Assembly (NCBI GenBank): GCA_018969015.1
Contig: JAGWZE010000001.1
Span: 124,001-188,000 of the forward strand
From: Alphaproteobacteria bacterium
Lineage (GTDB): Bacteria > Pseudomonadota > Alphaproteobacteria > Caulobacterales > Aquidulcibacteraceae
DNA length: 64,000 nt
Reading direction: 5' to 3'
Of the stretch, positions 15,519 to 26,708 are shown one piece after another. The position numbers and the translations under genes are program-made. Every line of letters begins with the position of its first letter. Positions within the stretch are counted from its first letter, which is position 1. The notes under the pieces were generated by a model. The model was not told the DNA's origin and made no database searches. It saw nothing but the letters and a program-made list of their open reading frames with translations.

Positions 15519-17444
15519 TTAGAACTCCTGCCAGTCCGATCCGACGGCGCGCTTGAGAGGCACGGCCGCGGCGGTGGGCGTCGCGTTCGCGCGATTCGAT
15601 TTGGACGCGGTAGGCGGCGTTGACGGCTTTGCGGCGCGACGCTGGCCAGCCTCGTTGAATCTGAAGTGCGAGACGACGGCGGCAAGGTCGGCGGCTTCGC
15701 GGGCGAGCGCGTGGCTGGCGGCCGTCGTTTGCTGGACCATCGCCGCGTTCTGCTGAGTGCCCTGATCCATCTCGTTCACGGCGTTATTCACCTGCGTGAG
15801 GCCCGTCGCCTGTTCTTCCGACGACGCCGCAATCGCGCGCACGAGCTCGTTGATCGCGCCGACGCGCTCGATGATCAAGCGCAGCGCGTCACCGGTTTCG
15901 CCGATGAGGCGCGCGCCGCCTTCGACTTGGGAGCCGCTCGTGCCAATCAGCGCCTTGATCTCTCGAGCCGCATCCGCCGAGCGTTGCGCCAGCGCACGCA
16001 CTTCCTGCGCGACCACCGCGAACCCCCGTCCGGCCTCGCCGGCGCGAGCGGCTTCGACACCGGCATTGAGCGCGAGCAGGTTCGTCTGGAAGGCGATCTC
16101 GTCGATGACGCCGATGATCTGAGCGATCTGCTTCGAGCCCTGCTCGATCGTCTGCATCGCCTGGATCGCGCCCTGCATGATTTCGCCGCCCTTTTGCGCC
16201 GCAAGTCGCGCTTTGGACGCCTCGTCGTGGGCCTCGCGCGAGCCATGCGCGGAACGCTTCACCGTGGCGGTGATCTGCTCCAGCGCGGCCGCGGTCTGCT
16301 CGAGAGCGGCGGCCTGCTGCTCGGTGCGTTGGCTGAGATTGTCCGCGGCCTTGCTGACTTCGTCCGCGCCCGCATTCACGCCCTGGCTCGCGATGTTGAT
16401 CTTGGCGATCGTGTCGGAGAGCTGCTCCATCGCGGCGTTGAAGTCAGATTGGAGGCGACGATAGTCGGCCGGGAAATCACCGCCGAGGCGATGCGTGAGG
16501 TCTCCGTTGGCCAGATGCGAGAGCCCCTCGCCCAGCGCGTCCACTGCGAGCTTCTGGTCTCGGTTCGCGACCTCGAAGGACTGGCGCATCTCGTCGAGCC
16601 GGCGCGCGAGATCCTCTTTGAAGTTCTCGGACTCCTTCTGAAGACGGGCGCGCTCGATCGCGCTGTCCTTGAACACGGCGACCATGTCCGCAATCTCGCC
16701 GACCTCGTTCTTTACGCCGCGCGACGGGATGGACACCTCGAGATCGTCCTTGGCGAGACGATCCATCACCTGCGTGAGTTCGCGCAGAGGCTTCAGCCCG
16801 CCCAGCGCCCAGCGCGCGACGATGAAGCCGACCAGCGCCGAGATGCCGAGCACGCCGAGCACCAGCCACGTGAACCCCTGCACGACGGCCGTGGCCTCGG
16901 CGTTGAGGACCTTGTTCTTGTTTTCCTGGAGATCGATGAACTGGTTGATCTGCGCGAGCCATTGCACGAAGGCGGGGCGAGCTTCGATCATCAGCAGCGC
17001 GTGCGCTTCGTTTGTTTGCCCAGAGCGCTGGAGGCTGATGACTTTCTCAATCATCGGCAACGTGCGCTTTTCGGTTTCCTTGATCGACGCGAGGATCGCC
17101 CGCTCTTCCGCCGTGGTGTTGCTGGCGGAATCCATAATCTTGTCGAGCGGCCCGGCGGAAGCGGCGTAGAAATCGGCCAAACGATTGATCTCGGCCACGG
17201 CGTCGTTGAGTTCATCCGTGGAATAAACGAGGTACACGTCGCGCAGGCTGATCGCGCGATCGTGCACGCTGCCGCGGAAGTTGATCGCGTATCGCTGCTT
17301 GAGACTGTTGATCTTGTTCATCTCCTGCATGTCGGCGCGCAACTCCGACATGCGCATCAAGGAGACAGCCGCAAGAACGACCATCAGCAGGAGCGCAGCG
17401 ATAAAACCAAGGCCGAACCGCTGCCCGATACGCAAGTTCACCAT
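15519..17444 (-). CDS. Methyl-accepting chemotaxis protein with four-helix-bundle sensor
   Basis: A 641-residue chemoreceptor with TM1 (about 12-32), a periplasmic helical-bundle ligand domain, TM2 (about 190-212), HAMP, and the cytoplasmic signalling hairpin with the conserved tip [37 protein letters not shown] (given here only as a landmark: residues in the region 455-495). It ends in DWQEF after a flexible linker, a W-x-x-F tether that binds CheR and CheB in other bacteria. That would recruit the enzymes encoded 30 kb away. The gene stands alone with 615 bases of non-coding DNA upstream. Confidence 0.95.
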   Translation of the reverse strand: MVNLRIGQRFGLGFIAALLLMVVLAAVSLMRMSELRADMQEMNKINSLKQRYAINFRGSVHDRAISLRDVYLVYSTDELNDAVAEINRLADFYAASAGPLDKIMDSASNTTAEERAILASIKETEKRTLPMIEKVISLQRSGQTNEAHALLMIEARPAFVQWLAQINQFIDLQENKNKVLNAEATAVVQGFTWLVLGVLGISALVGFIVARWALGGLKPLRELTQVMDRLAKDDLEVSIPSRGVKNEVGEIADMVAVFKDSAIERARLQKESENFKEDLARRLDEMRQSFEVANRDQKLAVDALGEGLSHLANGDLTHRLGGDFPADYRRLQSDFNAAMEQLSDTIAKINIASQGVNAGADEVSKAADNLSQRTEQQAAALEQTAAALEQITATVKRSAHGSREAHDEASKARLAAQKGGEIMQGAIQAMQTIEQGSKQIAQIIGVIDEIAFQTNLLALNAGVEAARAGEAGRGFAVVAQEVRALAQRSADAAREIKALIGTSGSQVEGGARLIGETGDALRLIIERVGAINELVRAIAASSEEQATGLTQVNNAVNEMDQGTQQNAAMVQQTTAASHALAREAADLAAVVSHFRFNEAGQRRAAKPSTPPTASKSNRANATPTAAAVPLKRAVGSDWQEF

Positions 17445-18059
17445 CGGCGTTAACCCTCGAAAACTTGCGCCGACTTTTTTCTGGATGCCGTAAAAATCGG
17501 GCTAATTCTGCAAATCACACGATCACGAAATCGTGCACTTAAGTACACTCAAGTACTTTGACACCTATCTGCTTGGTTTTGGGTCGCGAATAAGAAAGGG
17601 AACCCGCGCGATCAGATCCGCGATGAAGAAGTCCTTGATCGGAATTGGATCGGGTCGAGAGGATGATGGCGTCGCATTGCGTCAGTGGCCCACACCCGGA
17701 AAGGGCCGGACAGCATCGCGCCTGCAACGCGCTACATCATTTTGAATCGGACTGTTTTGCAGCGCCGTCGACAAATTTGGATCCGTTCACCGCACACAGC
17801 CTTCAAGTCCTATGTTGACCGTCGCAGCGGCTGCGTTGGCATCTTGCTCAAATCGCAAGGCCGAACACTCATCGCTTCGCGGTGTTTCGGGATCGACCTC
17901 TCGCGCGCAAAGCGGACTGGGCTATCGCGCCCATGAAAGCCTGGGCGCTCCGGTAGGCCTTCGCTGCAAGGAAGAGGCTTGGCCATCCGTCCAGATGTTC
18001 AAGCCCTTTTAACGTTGAAACGCGCACAACCTCGCGACGTTTGCTTGAAAGATACTGGA
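17445..18059. other. 615-base intergenic between chemoreceptor and hybrid kinase
   Basis: The starts of two divergent genes bound this stretch. Short open frames inside have no ribosome binding site or recognisable product. A small hairpin, CACGAAATCGTG, and a nearby duplicated AAGTAC are the only structures seen. I find no RNA gene. Confidence 0.5.
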
Positions 18060-21000
18060 ATGCGTAGGCCCCCACAGATCGCCGCCGAACGGGAACGCCT
18101 TAACGCACTGTTGGCTCAGCAGATACTCGACACGCCGCCCGAGCCGGCGTTCGACGCCATCGTCGCCCGCGCCGCGGCCGCAACCGGCGCGCCGGTGTCA
18201 CTGGTGTCTCTCGTCGACGAGGCTCGGCAATGGTTCAAGGCGCGCCATGGTCTGGACGCGACCGAAACGCCGCGTGAATGGGCGTTCTGCGCACACGCAA
18301 TCGCTGGGACCGGCCCCCTCGTCGTCCCAAACGCCGACCAGGACGAACGTTTCCAGGGAAACCCCCTCGTCGAGGGCGCGCCATTCGTGAAGAGCTATTT
18401 GGGCGCGCCGCTCATCGACGCTGACGGTTACGCACTCGGGACGCTCTGCGCGATCGACCACAAGCCGCGTGATTGGACCACAGCTGAGATCGACGAGATG
18501 TTGCGCCTCGCCGCCCTGGTCACCGAAGTCATGTGCCTGCGCGCCAAGGCCATGGCCGCGGAGCAACTGTCGCTCGAGATCATGGCGCTCAACGAGCGGC
18601 TCCTAGCGGAGCGGTCTTTGTTCAACGCCGTGGAAAAACTCGGCGCCATTGGCGGATGGGAACTCGACCTGGATTCGATGCTGCCGGTGTGGAGTGAGCA
18701 GACATGCCTTATCCACGAGGTCGGAACGGACTTTCAGGCCACACTTGAGACCGCGATCGACTTCTATGCGCCAGAAGCTCGGGCAGCCATAGCGGACGCC
18801 GTCGCACGCGCGACCACAGATGGACAACAGTTCGATATTGAGACCGAGATCATCACGGCCCGCGGCAATCGCCGCTGGGTTCGGACGATGGGGAAACCCA
18901 TCTTCAAGAACGGCGTGCCGGTCAAGCTGGTCGGTGCATTCCAGGACATCACGGAACGTCGTGCGGCCATGGCCTCTCGCCTGTTCGACGAACGCCTGCA
19001 ATCCGCCAAGGCGGAAATTCAGGAGCGCTTTCTCGCTGGCGACGCGAAGCAGGCATTCGCCATCGCCCTCGATCATCTGTGCGCGCTGACGGACAGTGCG
19101 TATGGCTTCATTGGCGAAATCGTCGTTGAGGCCGAAGCGCCGGTGCTTCGTACGCATGCGATCACGGACATCTCTTGGGATGCCGCAACGCGCCAACTCT
19201 ACCAGGAGCGCCAGAGCACCGGGTTCGAGTTCCGCAATTTGAAGACGCTGTTCGGCGCAGCCATGGTCGACGCGAAGCCCGTCTTCGCCAACAGCCCTGC
19301 CCATGACCCGCGCAGCGGGGGCCTGCCGCATGGCCATCCGCCCATGACAAGCTTTTTGGGCGCGCCGATCATCGTCGGTGGCGACATGGTCGCCATGGCG
19401 GGCATCGCCAATCGCCCCGCCGGCTATGACGAACGCGTTCTCGAACAGATTGCGCCGCTTCTTGAGGTCATCGGAACCCTCGTCACGCTGACCCGCGAAC
19501 GTAAACGGCGGGAGGCGACCGAAGCACAACTGAAGGCCGCAAAATCTGCGGCCGAAGACCTCAGCATGAAATTGCGTCTCGCCGTTCAGGCTGGATCGAT
19601 TGGTCTTTGGCAGTATTCGCCCCAGTCAGGTGCTTTGGCGTGGGACGAGGCGATGTTCTCGCTCTACGGGCGTGACCCATCCATGTTCAAAGGGGGGGTC
19701 GATGATTGGATCAGCAGCGTTCACCCCGATGATCGTGAACGCGCCGTATCTGGTCTCGACGCATCCCTCAAGGAGGATGTTCCGTTCAAGTCGGTGTTCA
19801 GGATCGTCCGCAGCGATGGGAGCGTCCGACACATTTCCGCGCATGCGATGCTTTCGCGCATTGGCTCCGAACGCGTCATGGTCGGCGCCAACACGGACGT
19901 GACCGATTTCGTGGAGGCGGTGGAACGCGCGGAAGCGGCTGCGGAATCCAAATCCCGGTTCCTGGCGAACATGAGCCACGAAATTCGCACGCCTCTGAAC
20001 GGCGTGATCGGCGTCGCCGGTGTCCTGGCGAAGACGCAACTCACCGAACATCAGCGCGAAATGGCGAACCTCATCCAGAGCTCGGGAGAGACACTCCAAG
20101 CTGTGCTCAACGACATCCTCGACATGTCCAAAATTGAGGCCGGCAAGATCGAGATTAGCGCCGTACCCGTTTACCTTGCGGGCGAAATCGAAGTCGCCGC
20201 TTCTCTCTTGGCCGTGCGCGCTGAAGAAAAAGGAATTGAGTTCACGGTCGACATCGCCGAGAACGCGCGTGGACACTTCACGGCAGATCCTGTGCGAATC
20301 CGCCAGATCGTCTCGAATCTGGCGTCGAACGCGGTCAAGTTCACATCTTTTGGCGGCGTCCGCATCGAGGCGGAGCGCGCGTCTGATGGCGCGTTCATCC
20401 TGCGCGTTCGCGACACCGGAATTGGCTTCGACGACGAAGCGAGAAAGCGGCTGTTCGGGCGCTTCGAGCAGGCGGATAGCTCGATCACGCGGACGCATGG
20501 CGGCAGCGGCCTTGGCTTGTCGATCGTGCGGGCGTTGGTCGATCTGATGGGCGGATCGATCGAGGTCGAGTCCGCGCCGGGAGCGGGCAGCACGTTCACC
20601 GTTATCTTGCCGCTGGAACCATGCGTTCGGGATGATGCGTTGGACGCCGAACCGGAGCCCCGACGGCCGTCTGCGCAGCACGAGTCGAACCTGCGCGTGC
20701 TCGTCGCCGAGGACAATCCTACGAACCGCAAGGTTATCGGCCTCATTCTCGAAACGATCGGAGCCAAAGTCGCGTTCGTGGAGAATGGCGAACTGGCCGT
20801 CAGCGCGGTCCAGGCCGAACGCTTCGATGTCGTTCTCATGGACATGCAAATGCCGGTCATGGACGGCTTGTCCGCCACCCGCGCAATCCGTGAGTGGGAA
20901 GCCACACAGGGCCACGTCCGGACGCCGATCGTCATGCTGACAGCGAACGCGATGGACGACGATCGCCTGCGCGCCCTCGACGCCGGATGCGATCACCATG

Positions 21001-21101
21001 TCGCCAAGCCCGTCTCGCCAGCGGCCCTGATCCAAGCGCTTGACGACGCCGTGAGCAGAATAGGTGATGACTGTCGCGACCCACACCGACAGGTGAGCTG
21101 A
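18060..21101 (+). CDS. Hybrid sensor histidine kinase (GAF-PAS-GAF-PAS-HisKA-HATPase-REC)
   Basis: A 1013-residue soluble kinase. Domains in order: GAF (residues 5-160, with [17 protein letters not shown]), PAS (185-300), a second GAF (320-480), PAS (505-625), HisKA with phosphoacceptor His about 639 in [11 protein letters not shown], HATPase (GTGIGFDD-type and GSGLGLSIV boxes), and a C-terminal receiver with Asp about 928 in [12 protein letters not shown]. No membrane segment is visible, so it should sense an intracellular cue. Start ATG 18060 has GAAAG upstream, and a TTG slightly earlier is possible. No dedicated response regulator is adjacent. The next bases are the remnant of a chemoreceptor gene, which hints at a past rearrangement at its 3' end. 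Confidence 0.93.
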   Translation: MRRPPQIAAERERLNALLAQQILDTPPEPAFDAIVARAAAATGAPVSLVSLVDEARQWFKARHGLDATETPREWAFCAHAIAGTGPLVVPNADQDERFQGNPLVEGAPFVKSYLGAPLIDADGYALGTLCAIDHKPRDWTTAEIDEMLRLAALVTEVMCLRAKAMAAEQLSLEIMALNERLLAERSLFNAVEKLGAIGGWELDLDSMLPVWSEQTCLIHEVGTDFQATLETAIDFYAPEARAAIADAVARATTDGQQFDIETEIITARGNRRWVRTMGKPIFKNGVPVKLVGAFQDITERRAAMASRLFDERLQSAKAEIQERFLAGDAKQAFAIALDHLCALTDSAYGFIGEIVVEAEAPVLRTHAITDISWDAATRQLYQERQSTGFEFRNLKTLFGAAMVDAKPVFANSPAHDPRSGGLPHGHPPMTSFLGAPIIVGGDMVAMAGIANRPAGYDERVLEQIAPLLEVIGTLVTLTRERKRREATEAQLKAAKSAAEDLSMKLRLAVQAGSIGLWQYSPQSGALAWDEAMFSLYGRDPSMFKGGVDDWISSVHPDDRERAVSGLDASLKEDVPFKSVFRIVRSDGSVRHISAHAMLSRIGSERVMVGANTDVTDFVEAVERAEAAAESKSRFLANMSHEIRTPLNGVIGVAGVLAKTQLTEHQREMANLIQSSGETLQAVLNDILDMSKIEAGKIEISAVPVYLAGEIEVAASLLAVRAEEKGIEFTVDIAENARGHFTADPVRIRQIVSNLASNAVKFTSFGGVRIEAERASDGAFILRVRDTGIGFDDEARKRLFGRFEQADSSITRTHGGSGLGLSIVRALVDLMGGSIEVESAPGAGSTFTVILPLEPCVRDDALDAEPEPRRPSAQHESNLRVLVAEDNPTNRKVIGLILETIGAKVAFVENGELAVSAVQAERFDVVLMDMQMPVMDGLSATRAIREWEATQGHVRTPIVMLTANAMDDDRLRALDAGCDHHVAKPVSPAALIQALDDAVSRIGDDCRDPHRQVS

Positions 21102-21286
21102 TCTGCGCCACGGTCGAGGCGGCCCGAGCTGGCGAAGCCGGCCGCGGATTCGCCGTTGTCGCTTCAGAGGTGAAAGCGCTCGCAGGCCGTTCGGGCGCGA
21201 GCGCGAATGCAATCGCCGAGACCATCACGAAGAGCGAACGCGCGATCAGCGCAATGAACGCCAACCTGATGCGGATTGCCAGCTAG
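21102..21286 (+). pseudogene. Chemoreceptor signalling-domain fragment
   Basis: Immediately after the kinase stop, one frame (read from 21110 to the TAG at 21284-21286) encodes [20 protein letters not shown] followed by KALAGRS...[16 protein letters not shown]. This is the hairpin tip and returning helix of a methyl-accepting chemotaxis protein. The rest of the gene, including any start, is missing. The sequence ([13 protein letters not shown]) differs from the three intact receptors here ([13 protein letters not shown]), so it is not a recent copy of them. It is probably the scar of a deletion that joined the kinase gene to an old receptor gene. Confidence 0.8.
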
Positions 21287-21494
21287 TCGAAATAGGCGCG
21301 TCGCGCATTCAGTGAAGTCCGCTGCGGACGCGAAGGCGATCCTTTAACGACGAATCCAGCGACGTCGCGACGGTAGATTGGCCGCCGTCGTCCCCAATCA
21401 AAACGTTCATTTCGAGTTCCGCCGGGACCTACTTTTACTTTGTTTCCATGAGAGGAGGTTAAACAAAACGATCGCAACTTGAGGGGCTCTGCAC

Positions 21495-23657
21495 GTGGGA
21501 AGGCGAAGCATCGGACTGCCCGGCGCTGCCGACGACACAATTCTGAGCCGCATGCTGATCATCTATGGCGCGGGCATCGCGTCTATCCTGGTCATCCTGA
21601 TTGGCGTGATGTTCATTTTCGTTGCGCCAAAGTTCCGCGACCTTCAGGAAAATGAAACGGCGCACCGCGAGGAAGTCGTTCGCCAAGCGTTTCGGGCCGA
21701 AGTTGACCGCCTTTCAGAGCTTGCGCGAACAAATGCGGTTTGGGACGACGCCTACGCCTATGCGCGAGGCGTCGGATCGAGGAGCTTTACGGCGACCAAT
21801 TTTAGCGCCGAAGCTCTTCGGCAGATTGAGCTGTCCGGCGTGATCATCCTCGATCGCCGCGGCCGCGTCTTGTACCGAACCGACGCGGCGGAGCCTGCCC
21901 CCGACCCCCTGCTCGAGCGCGTTGTCGAGGCCGCGACGAAGTCCTCGCACTTTACGCCAATGTCGTCCGACGCAATTCGCACAGGGGTCGTTTCCGTCGC
22001 CGGCCAAGCAGCGATCATTTCAGCCGCACCGATCGTCCGCTCTGATGGCTCCGGCGCGCCTGCCGGGCGCATGATTCTCGCGCGGGCTCTCGATCCCGTC
22101 CTAATCGAACGGCTCAGCGTGCAAGCGCAAATGCCCTTGCGCATCGAGTTCGGTAAGCAAAGCCCTTCGACCGGTCCAATCTTGAGACGCATCGCAGTTC
22201 CTGACGTCATCGGCGAGACGCCGGCATGGATCGTGTTGCACGGTTCGCATGAAGTGATGAGCCTGGGTCAGCAGAGCTTTATCAGTCTCGGCGCCGTGAC
22301 CCTGGCTATTCTGCTTATTGTCGCGCTCGTCACGGGACGAGTGCTGAAACGTGAAATCGTCGACCCGGTGCGCAGACTGGCCGACGATCTTCTGCACAGC
22401 GGCTCGATCTCCGCTCCTTCCGCTACCTCGGGGCCAAGAGAACTGATCCAACTGCGCAACGCCTTTAATGTCGCAATTTCACGGGTTGAAGAAGAAACGA
22501 GCCGGCACCGGGCTGCGGCCGCGCTCGCCGACAAGGCGCGCGCGGCAGCAGAGCAAGCAAGTCAGGCGAAATCGCAGTTCCTGGCGGTCATGAGCCATGA
22601 GCTTCGGACGCCGCTCAATGCCGTGATCGGCTACTCTGAAATCCTTCAAGAGGACCTCGAAGTCGAAGGACGAATCGACAGTGCATCCGATGCGGCCCGG
22701 ATTCGCAAAGCCGCCCGCCACCTTTTGAGCCTGATCAACGACATCTTGGACTTGTCCAAGATCGAGGCAGGCCGGATGGAGTTGCACCTCGCACCGCTCG
22801 ACATAACCGCCCTCGTCCAGGACGTCGTGGACCAGGTTCGCCCCGTCGCGGAGGCGCGCGGCAATCGTCTGGTTGTGTCGATCCCGGATGATCTCGTTCC
22901 GAAGATGGCTGACGTGGGCAAGCTTCGCCAGTGCCTTCTCAATCTTCTCAGCAACGCGGCGAAGTTCACAAAAGACGGGCAGATCGAATTGCGCATATCG
23001 CGGCTGCCGATCGGTCTGCGTTTCGACGTACAAGACACGGGCATCGGCATCAGCCCCGAGGACGCACTGCGGCTTTTCGAGCCTTTCACGCAGGTCGACA
23101 GCACCCATACGCGCAGTCAGCAAGGCACCGGGCTCGGCCTCGCGATCACGCGACGGCTGGCCGAGCTGATGGGCGGCGACCTCACGGTCGCAAGCACGCC
23201 TGGCGCGGGCTCGACCTTCACGTTGACGATCGCCGCGGCGCGCGCCCCGACGGAGATGGCGCCGACCCACGACTGCATACTGATCATCGAAGACGAACCC
23301 GACTCACGGGAGCTCATTCGACGCGCACTCGCCCCGCTGCCCTTCGAAATCCGCACGGCCGTGAGCGCCGCAGATGGCCTCGCCGCCTTCGAGGCGCTCA
23401 AACCGATCCTCGTCTTGCTCGATATCCACCTGCCCGACGGCAGCGGCTGGGATGTGCTCACCCACATGCGGAGCGAAAGGCCGGACATGCCGGTTCTGGT
23501 CGTCTCCGTCGACGACGATGACGGACGAGCGTCACGCTACCACGCCTCAGAATTCCTAGCAAAACCGGTAGACCGCGAGCGGATCGCCACGGCCGTGCGC
23601 CGCCTTACGCACGTTCCGACTTTGTCGACGGCGCCCGATTTGGCGGCCACGAAGTGA
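21495..23657 (+). CDS. Membrane hybrid histidine kinase with CHASE4-like sensor
   Basis: This 720-residue kinase has TM1 (about 19-42), a periplasmic CHASE4-like domain (AEVDRLSELARTNAVWDDAYAYARG is typical), TM2 (about 258-280), a HAMP-like linker, HisKA with His about 368 in SHELRTPLNAVIGYSEIL, HATPase (DTGIGI, GTGLGLAI) and a receiver domain with Asp about 642 in VLLDIHLPDGSGW. The GTG start at 21495 has GAGGGG 8 bases upstream. The receiver could pass phosphate to an Hpt protein elsewhere. It is transcribed alone; the 208 bases before it carry no gene. Confidence 0.93.
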   Translation: MGRRSIGLPGAADDTILSRMLIIYGAGIASILVILIGVMFIFVAPKFRDLQENETAHREEVVRQAFRAEVDRLSELARTNAVWDDAYAYARGVGSRSFTATNFSAEALRQIELSGVIILDRRGRVLYRTDAAEPAPDPLLERVVEAATKSSHFTPMSSDAIRTGVVSVAGQAAIISAAPIVRSDGSGAPAGRMILARALDPVLIERLSVQAQMPLRIEFGKQSPSTGPILRRIAVPDVIGETPAWIVLHGSHEVMSLGQQSFISLGAVTLAILLIVALVTGRVLKREIVDPVRRLADDLLHSGSISAPSATSGPRELIQLRNAFNVAISRVEEETSRHRAAAALADKARAAAEQASQAKSQFLAVMSHELRTPLNAVIGYSEILQEDLEVEGRIDSASDAARIRKAARHLLSLINDILDLSKIEAGRMELHLAPLDITALVQDVVDQVRPVAEARGNRLVVSIPDDLVPKMADVGKLRQCLLNLLSNAAKFTKDGQIELRISRLPIGLRFDVQDTGIGISPEDALRLFEPFTQVDSTHTRSQQGTGLGLAITRRLAELMGGDLTVASTPGAGSTFTLTIAAARAPTEMAPTHDCILIIEDEPDSRELIRRALAPLPFEIRTAVSAADGLAAFEALKPILVLLDIHLPDGSGWDVLTHMRSERPDMPVLVVSVDDDDGRASRYHASEFLAKPVDRERIATAVRRLTHVPTLSTAPDLAATK

Positions 23658-23816
23658 TCGACAATGGGGCCGTGCGGCGCCTGAATAATCCGCGACCTGT
23701 TGGTATGGTGCGCACATTGAATGGGGTGCGGGCTGGATCGGTAGGTGGCATGGAGATCGCCGACCTAGATTTTGTCCGCGCAGAGAAGACGAGCGCTGCG
23801 GACACGGGCCGAGGAA

Positions 23817-24416
23817 TCAGCCCCCGTCGGTTCGTCCTGGTGAAGCTGAAATGTCCCTCAGCAGCCTCCCAGCCAGAGCGTCGAAATCGGGCGACTTTCG
23901 CGCGCCCGGGTCGAGCCGCTCGAGAACCCGGGCATGCAGGAGTCGATCTGGGGCGCGAGGATCGATGCAATACAGCCCGCGCTCTTCGATCGTTGTCCAG
24001 GGCATGGGAGGGCCGCCGAGCGAGAGCGTCTGGTTCCACCGATGGGCATAGCGTGCGCAAAGTGCTCCGTGGTCGACATCCGCCGCCGCATCGGGGCCGC
24101 CGGCGTGCTTCGCCCACGCAACGATGTCCGCCTGGGAGCGGACAGGCTTGTACGGTGCGAACACCGATAGCTGAAACTGAAGGCGGTCGCCGTCGCGTTT
24201 GAAGTGGTGGCTCAGCATGCTTTCCTTCGTTTCGGGATATAGGACGGCGCGCCAGCCGATGCCCGGCATTTGGTAAGTGAAGCCGCCGATGCGCGCAGAT
24301 CCTTCCGCATCGACGAACCGTGTCCGCCCCGATGCGCAGCCCGTCACGGCGAGTGTGATGACGAGCAGCATGGCGCCCAGAGCCGAGGCGCCCGGCGAAG
24401 TGCGTCCCGCGTTCAT
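23817..24416 (-). CDS. Lipoprotein of unknown function
   Basis: A 199-residue protein with a lipoprotein signal ending in lipobox VTGC, then a globular domain with several Trp and Cys residues ([16 protein letters not shown]). I do not recognise the family. Its start overlaps the stop of the upstream SDR gene by 4 bases, so it is the last gene of the leftward envelope operon. Location in a membrane facing the periplasm is predicted from the signal. The function is unknown. Confidence 0.75.
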   Translation of the reverse strand: MNAGRTSPGASALGAMLLVITLAVTGCASGRTRFVDAEGSARIGGFTYQMPGIGWRAVLYPETKESMLSHHFKRDGDRLQFQLSVFAPYKPVRSQADIVAWAKHAGGPDAAADVDHGALCARYAHRWNQTLSLGGPPMPWTTIEERGLYCIDPRAPDRLLHARVLERLDPGARKSPDFDALAGRLLRDISASPGRTDGG

Positions 24417-25228
24417 CGGGGCTCATCCTGCGATTGAGCAGGGCTTGCCGCAGAGCCGGCCAGGATGCCGCCGTCCACGTGAATTTCGGCGCCAGTGATG
24501 TAGGTCGCTTCGTCGCTCGCAAGCATGATTGCGATAGCCGCCACCTCCTCCGGCAGGCCAAACCGTCGCAACGGCGTGTCGGCGACGAAGGCCGCCATGT
24601 TGGCCTCTCGCTCGGCCCCCTCGCCCAGCATCGGTTCCCACATTGGCGTGAGGATCGCGGCCGGGTGGATCGAATTGCAGCGGATGCGCAATCCTTGTTC
24701 TGCGCAATAGAGCGCGACGGTCTTGGTGTGGTTGCGCACCGCCGCCTTGGACGACGCGTAGGCCGCGGCTGCCGGGATGCCCACGATGCCGGAGCGCGAC
24801 GAGATGTTGATGATGGATCCGGAAGCGGACGGGCGCATTGCGCTGATGGCATGCTTGCAGCCCAGAAACACGCCATCGAGATTCGTTGCATGAACGGCGC
24901 GCCAATCAGCGAGGGACGCGTGCTCGGGATCGTGGCGCGCGGAGCCGCTTTCGAAGCCAGTGATTCCGGCGTTGTTGACGAGCACATCAAGGCGGCCGAA
25001 ACGGTCACGAATCTTGCGATGCGCATCCCGCCACTGATCCTCCTCGCGAACATCGAGCGCGAGCGCGGATGCGTTCGCACCCAACGATGCCGACATTGCG
25101 TCGACGGCGGTGGCGTCGATGTCGCTGAGGAAAACATGTGCTCCTTCGCGGACGAACGCTTTTGCGATTGCTGCGCCGATGCCGCGCGCCGCGCCCGTGA
25201 CATGGGCGATCTTGCCTTCAAGTCTCAT
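24413..25228 (-). CDS. Short-chain dehydrogenase/reductase
   Basis: A 271-residue classical SDR: cofactor motif TGAARGIG, the NNAG motif at [10 protein letters not shown], catalytic Ser in [10 protein letters not shown] and YASSK (Tyr-x-x-x-Lys). The C-terminal IHVDGG segment is normal. Such enzymes oxidise or reduce alcohol/ketone groups with NAD(P)H; Asp after the second strand (LSDID) suggests NAD preference. Start ATG 25228 has GGAG 6 bases upstream. It lies among envelope genes whose roles do not point to a substrate, and it overlaps the downstream lipoprotein gene by 4 bases. Confidence 0.9.
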   Translation of the reverse strand: MRLEGKIAHVTGAARGIGAAIAKAFVREGAHVFLSDIDATAVDAMSASLGANASALALDVREEDQWRDAHRKIRDRFGRLDVLVNNAGITGFESGSARHDPEHASLADWRAVHATNLDGVFLGCKHAISAMRPSASGSIINISSRSGIVGIPAAAAYASSKAAVRNHTKTVALYCAEQGLRIRCNSIHPAAILTPMWEPMLGEGAEREANMAAFVADTPLRRFGLPEEVAAIAIMLASDEATYITGAEIHVDGGILAGSAASPAQSQDEPR

Positions 25229-25239
25229 GGAGATCTCCG

Positions 25240-25340
25240 TCAACTGTAGCTCGCCTCGCAAAGGCCTTCGCCTTGCATGAGCGCGGGTGTCACGCCGGCA
25301 ACGTCGCGCCGACGGCCACAAGAACGCGACGACGATTCAT
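25240..25340 (-). other. Possible broken short reading frame
   Basis: An ATG at 25340 opens [16 protein letters not shown], a signal-peptide-like start with twin arginines, and stops after 16 codons. One frame over, reading continues ([16 protein letters not shown]) to a stop at 25240. It may be a decayed small exported protein or chance. Confidence 0.25.
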
Positions 25341-25353
25341 CGGTTAGCCTCCG

Positions 25354-25635
25354 TCAGCCGCACCGGAAGCCGGTGATGATCCCCTTGTCGTCGACCAGCA
25401 CGTTGAGCCGCGTGGGCGCGTAGTCCTGCGTGACCATCGCGCCGGGGGTAAGGACTCGCACGCCAACCGGAAAGGTCGCCGCCGCGAGCGGCGCCCCGAC
25501 CATGCCACGCCAATCGCCGGCACGGCAGGAGTCGGCAGGGGATGCTGCCGGCGGCGCTGCGTCGATGCTGATACAGCCGGCAAGCGCGGCTGCTCCAAGG
25601 GCGAGAGCCGCATGTGAGAAAATCGCGGACTTCAT
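25354..25635 (-). CDS. Inhibitor I78-family lipoprotein (predicted protease inhibitor)
   Basis: A 93-residue protein with a lipoprotein signal (lipobox LAGC) and a domain matching the I78 inhibitor pattern: CRAGDWRGMVGAPL, VRVLTPGAMVTQDY and RLNVLVDDKGIITGFRCG, with one Cys near each end of the domain likely forming a disulfide. Eglin/potato-I-like folds of this type inhibit serine proteases. Membrane anchoring in the periplasm suggests self-protection against proteases, which is inference. It is 39 bases downstream of a larger lipoprotein gene on the same strand. Confidence 0.85.
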   Translation of the reverse strand: MKSAIFSHAALALGAAALAGCISIDAAPPAASPADSCRAGDWRGMVGAPLAAATFPVGVRVLTPGAMVTQDYAPTRLNVLVDDKGIITGFRCG

Positions 25636-25674
25636 TGCTGTCTCCGTTGTAGTTTGTCCCGCGAGGTCTGCGCG

Positions 25675-26424
25675 TCAGCCGGCCTCGCGCCCGAGCGCGC
25701 TCTCGGCTGGATCCCAGAACAGCCCGAGCGCCATCGCTGCGACGGCGAGCGCGGTGCGGTCTTCGGCGCTGACGTCGGTGCGCATAAGAATTTGTGGGGC
25801 CCCGTTGATCTCGACGGCTCCGATCGCAATGCCGTCGCGCTCTACAACGTACCCGATCGGCGTCGCCATCTGCATCGGCGAACCTTCGAGATCGTGCACG
25901 GAGCGGATCGAGAAACTTCCCTGACCGAACATGATCTCGCCGCGGCGCTCCTCGCGCAGCATTGCGCCGCCGAGACCACGACGTTGCGCTTGGATTTCGA
26001 ACCGCGCCGGGAGCGCGCGCCCGTTCTGACTGACGTCGCAGGCATAGGCCATGGGATGCGGATCGAAGCTCACGATCCGGATCGTGACCGAGCGCTGGCG
26101 CATGCGGCAGGAGACGTCGAGGGCCCCGTCGATCTGCGGACCCCGGAGCGTGAAGTTCGTTCGCCCGTCACGCCTTTCATAAAGCGGGTCGAAGAACGCA
26201 AGCCTTGAAGCGGAGCGGGTAAAGGTTCCGGAATAGGCGCCGGCCTGGAAGGCGCCGCTTCGGCCGCCGCCAATACCGACCACGGAGAACGTTTCGACGC
26301 CGGTCGTCAGCGCAGGAGGCAGGGCCATGCGTGCAGGCGGAATTGAGGCGCAGGCGGCAAGCGCCATAGCGGCGGCGCCGAGAAGAAGTGTGGTTGCATT
26401 CATTGGCATTTTCCCGTGCTTCAT
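25675..26424 (-). CDS. Lipoprotein of unknown function
   Basis: A 249-residue protein with a lipobox LAAC after MNATTLLLGAAAMA, followed by a beta-rich domain (GGGRSGAFQAGAYSGTFTRS, FEIQAQRRGLGGAML). No family recognised. The start at 26424 overlaps the previous stop (ATGA), which supports co-translation with the 93-residue protein upstream. An internal ATG at 26409 would still leave a full signal peptide. It probably acts in the envelope together with its operon neighbours. Confidence 0.72.
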   Translation of the reverse strand: MKHGKMPMNATTLLLGAAAMALAACASIPPARMALPPALTTGVETFSVVGIGGGRSGAFQAGAYSGTFTRSASRLAFFDPLYERRDGRTNFTLRGPQIDGALDVSCRMRQRSVTIRIVSFDPHPMAYACDVSQNGRALPARFEIQAQRRGLGGAMLREERRGEIMFGQGSFSIRSVHDLEGSPMQMATPIGYVVERDGIAIGAVEINGAPQILMRTDVSAEDRTALAVAAMALGLFWDPAESALGREAG

Positions 26425-26702
26425 GTGGGTTCGCTCGTGAGGACGATCAGAAAGTCAGGCAGAGCGAAGGCCGGCGCAGGCTCGAGCGTGGTCGCCCCCG
26501 CGAGGGAGAGCGCCGCCGCGAAACGGTCCGTCTTGTCGCGAGGCACCGTAATCTGCACCGCGACGGTTCGACCGGTGACGCCGTGTTCGAGCGCGCGCCC
26601 TCCCAGCGCCTCGGCGAGCGCGGTGATCTCACCAAGGCGTCGGGACAGATCATCTGCTCCGCACGCGAGGCAGACGATCATGGGCGCGGACGTGGCGCTC
26701 AT
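26421..26702 (-). CDS. Small conserved-looking cytoplasmic protein, unknown
   Basis: A 93-residue protein without signal peptide or membrane helix. The sequence (LGEITALAEALGGRALEHGVTG, VAVQITVPRDKTDRFAAALSLAG) has an alternating beta-alpha-beta pattern that could be a small ferredoxin-like or ACT-like fold. I cannot name a family. It is 6 bases downstream of a small membrane-protein gene and overlaps the next lipoprotein gene by 4 bases, so it belongs to the same operon. Confidence 0.6.
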   Translation of the reverse strand: MSATSAPMIVCLACGADDLSRRLGEITALAEALGGRALEHGVTGRTVAVQITVPRDKTDRFAAALSLAGATTLEPAPAFALPDFLIVLTSEPT

Positions 26703-26708
26703 GCCGCG

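Noticed and set aside
15666-17453. A rightward open frame opposite the first chemoreceptor
   Set aside because: Antisense of a complete MCP; the translation has no family features.
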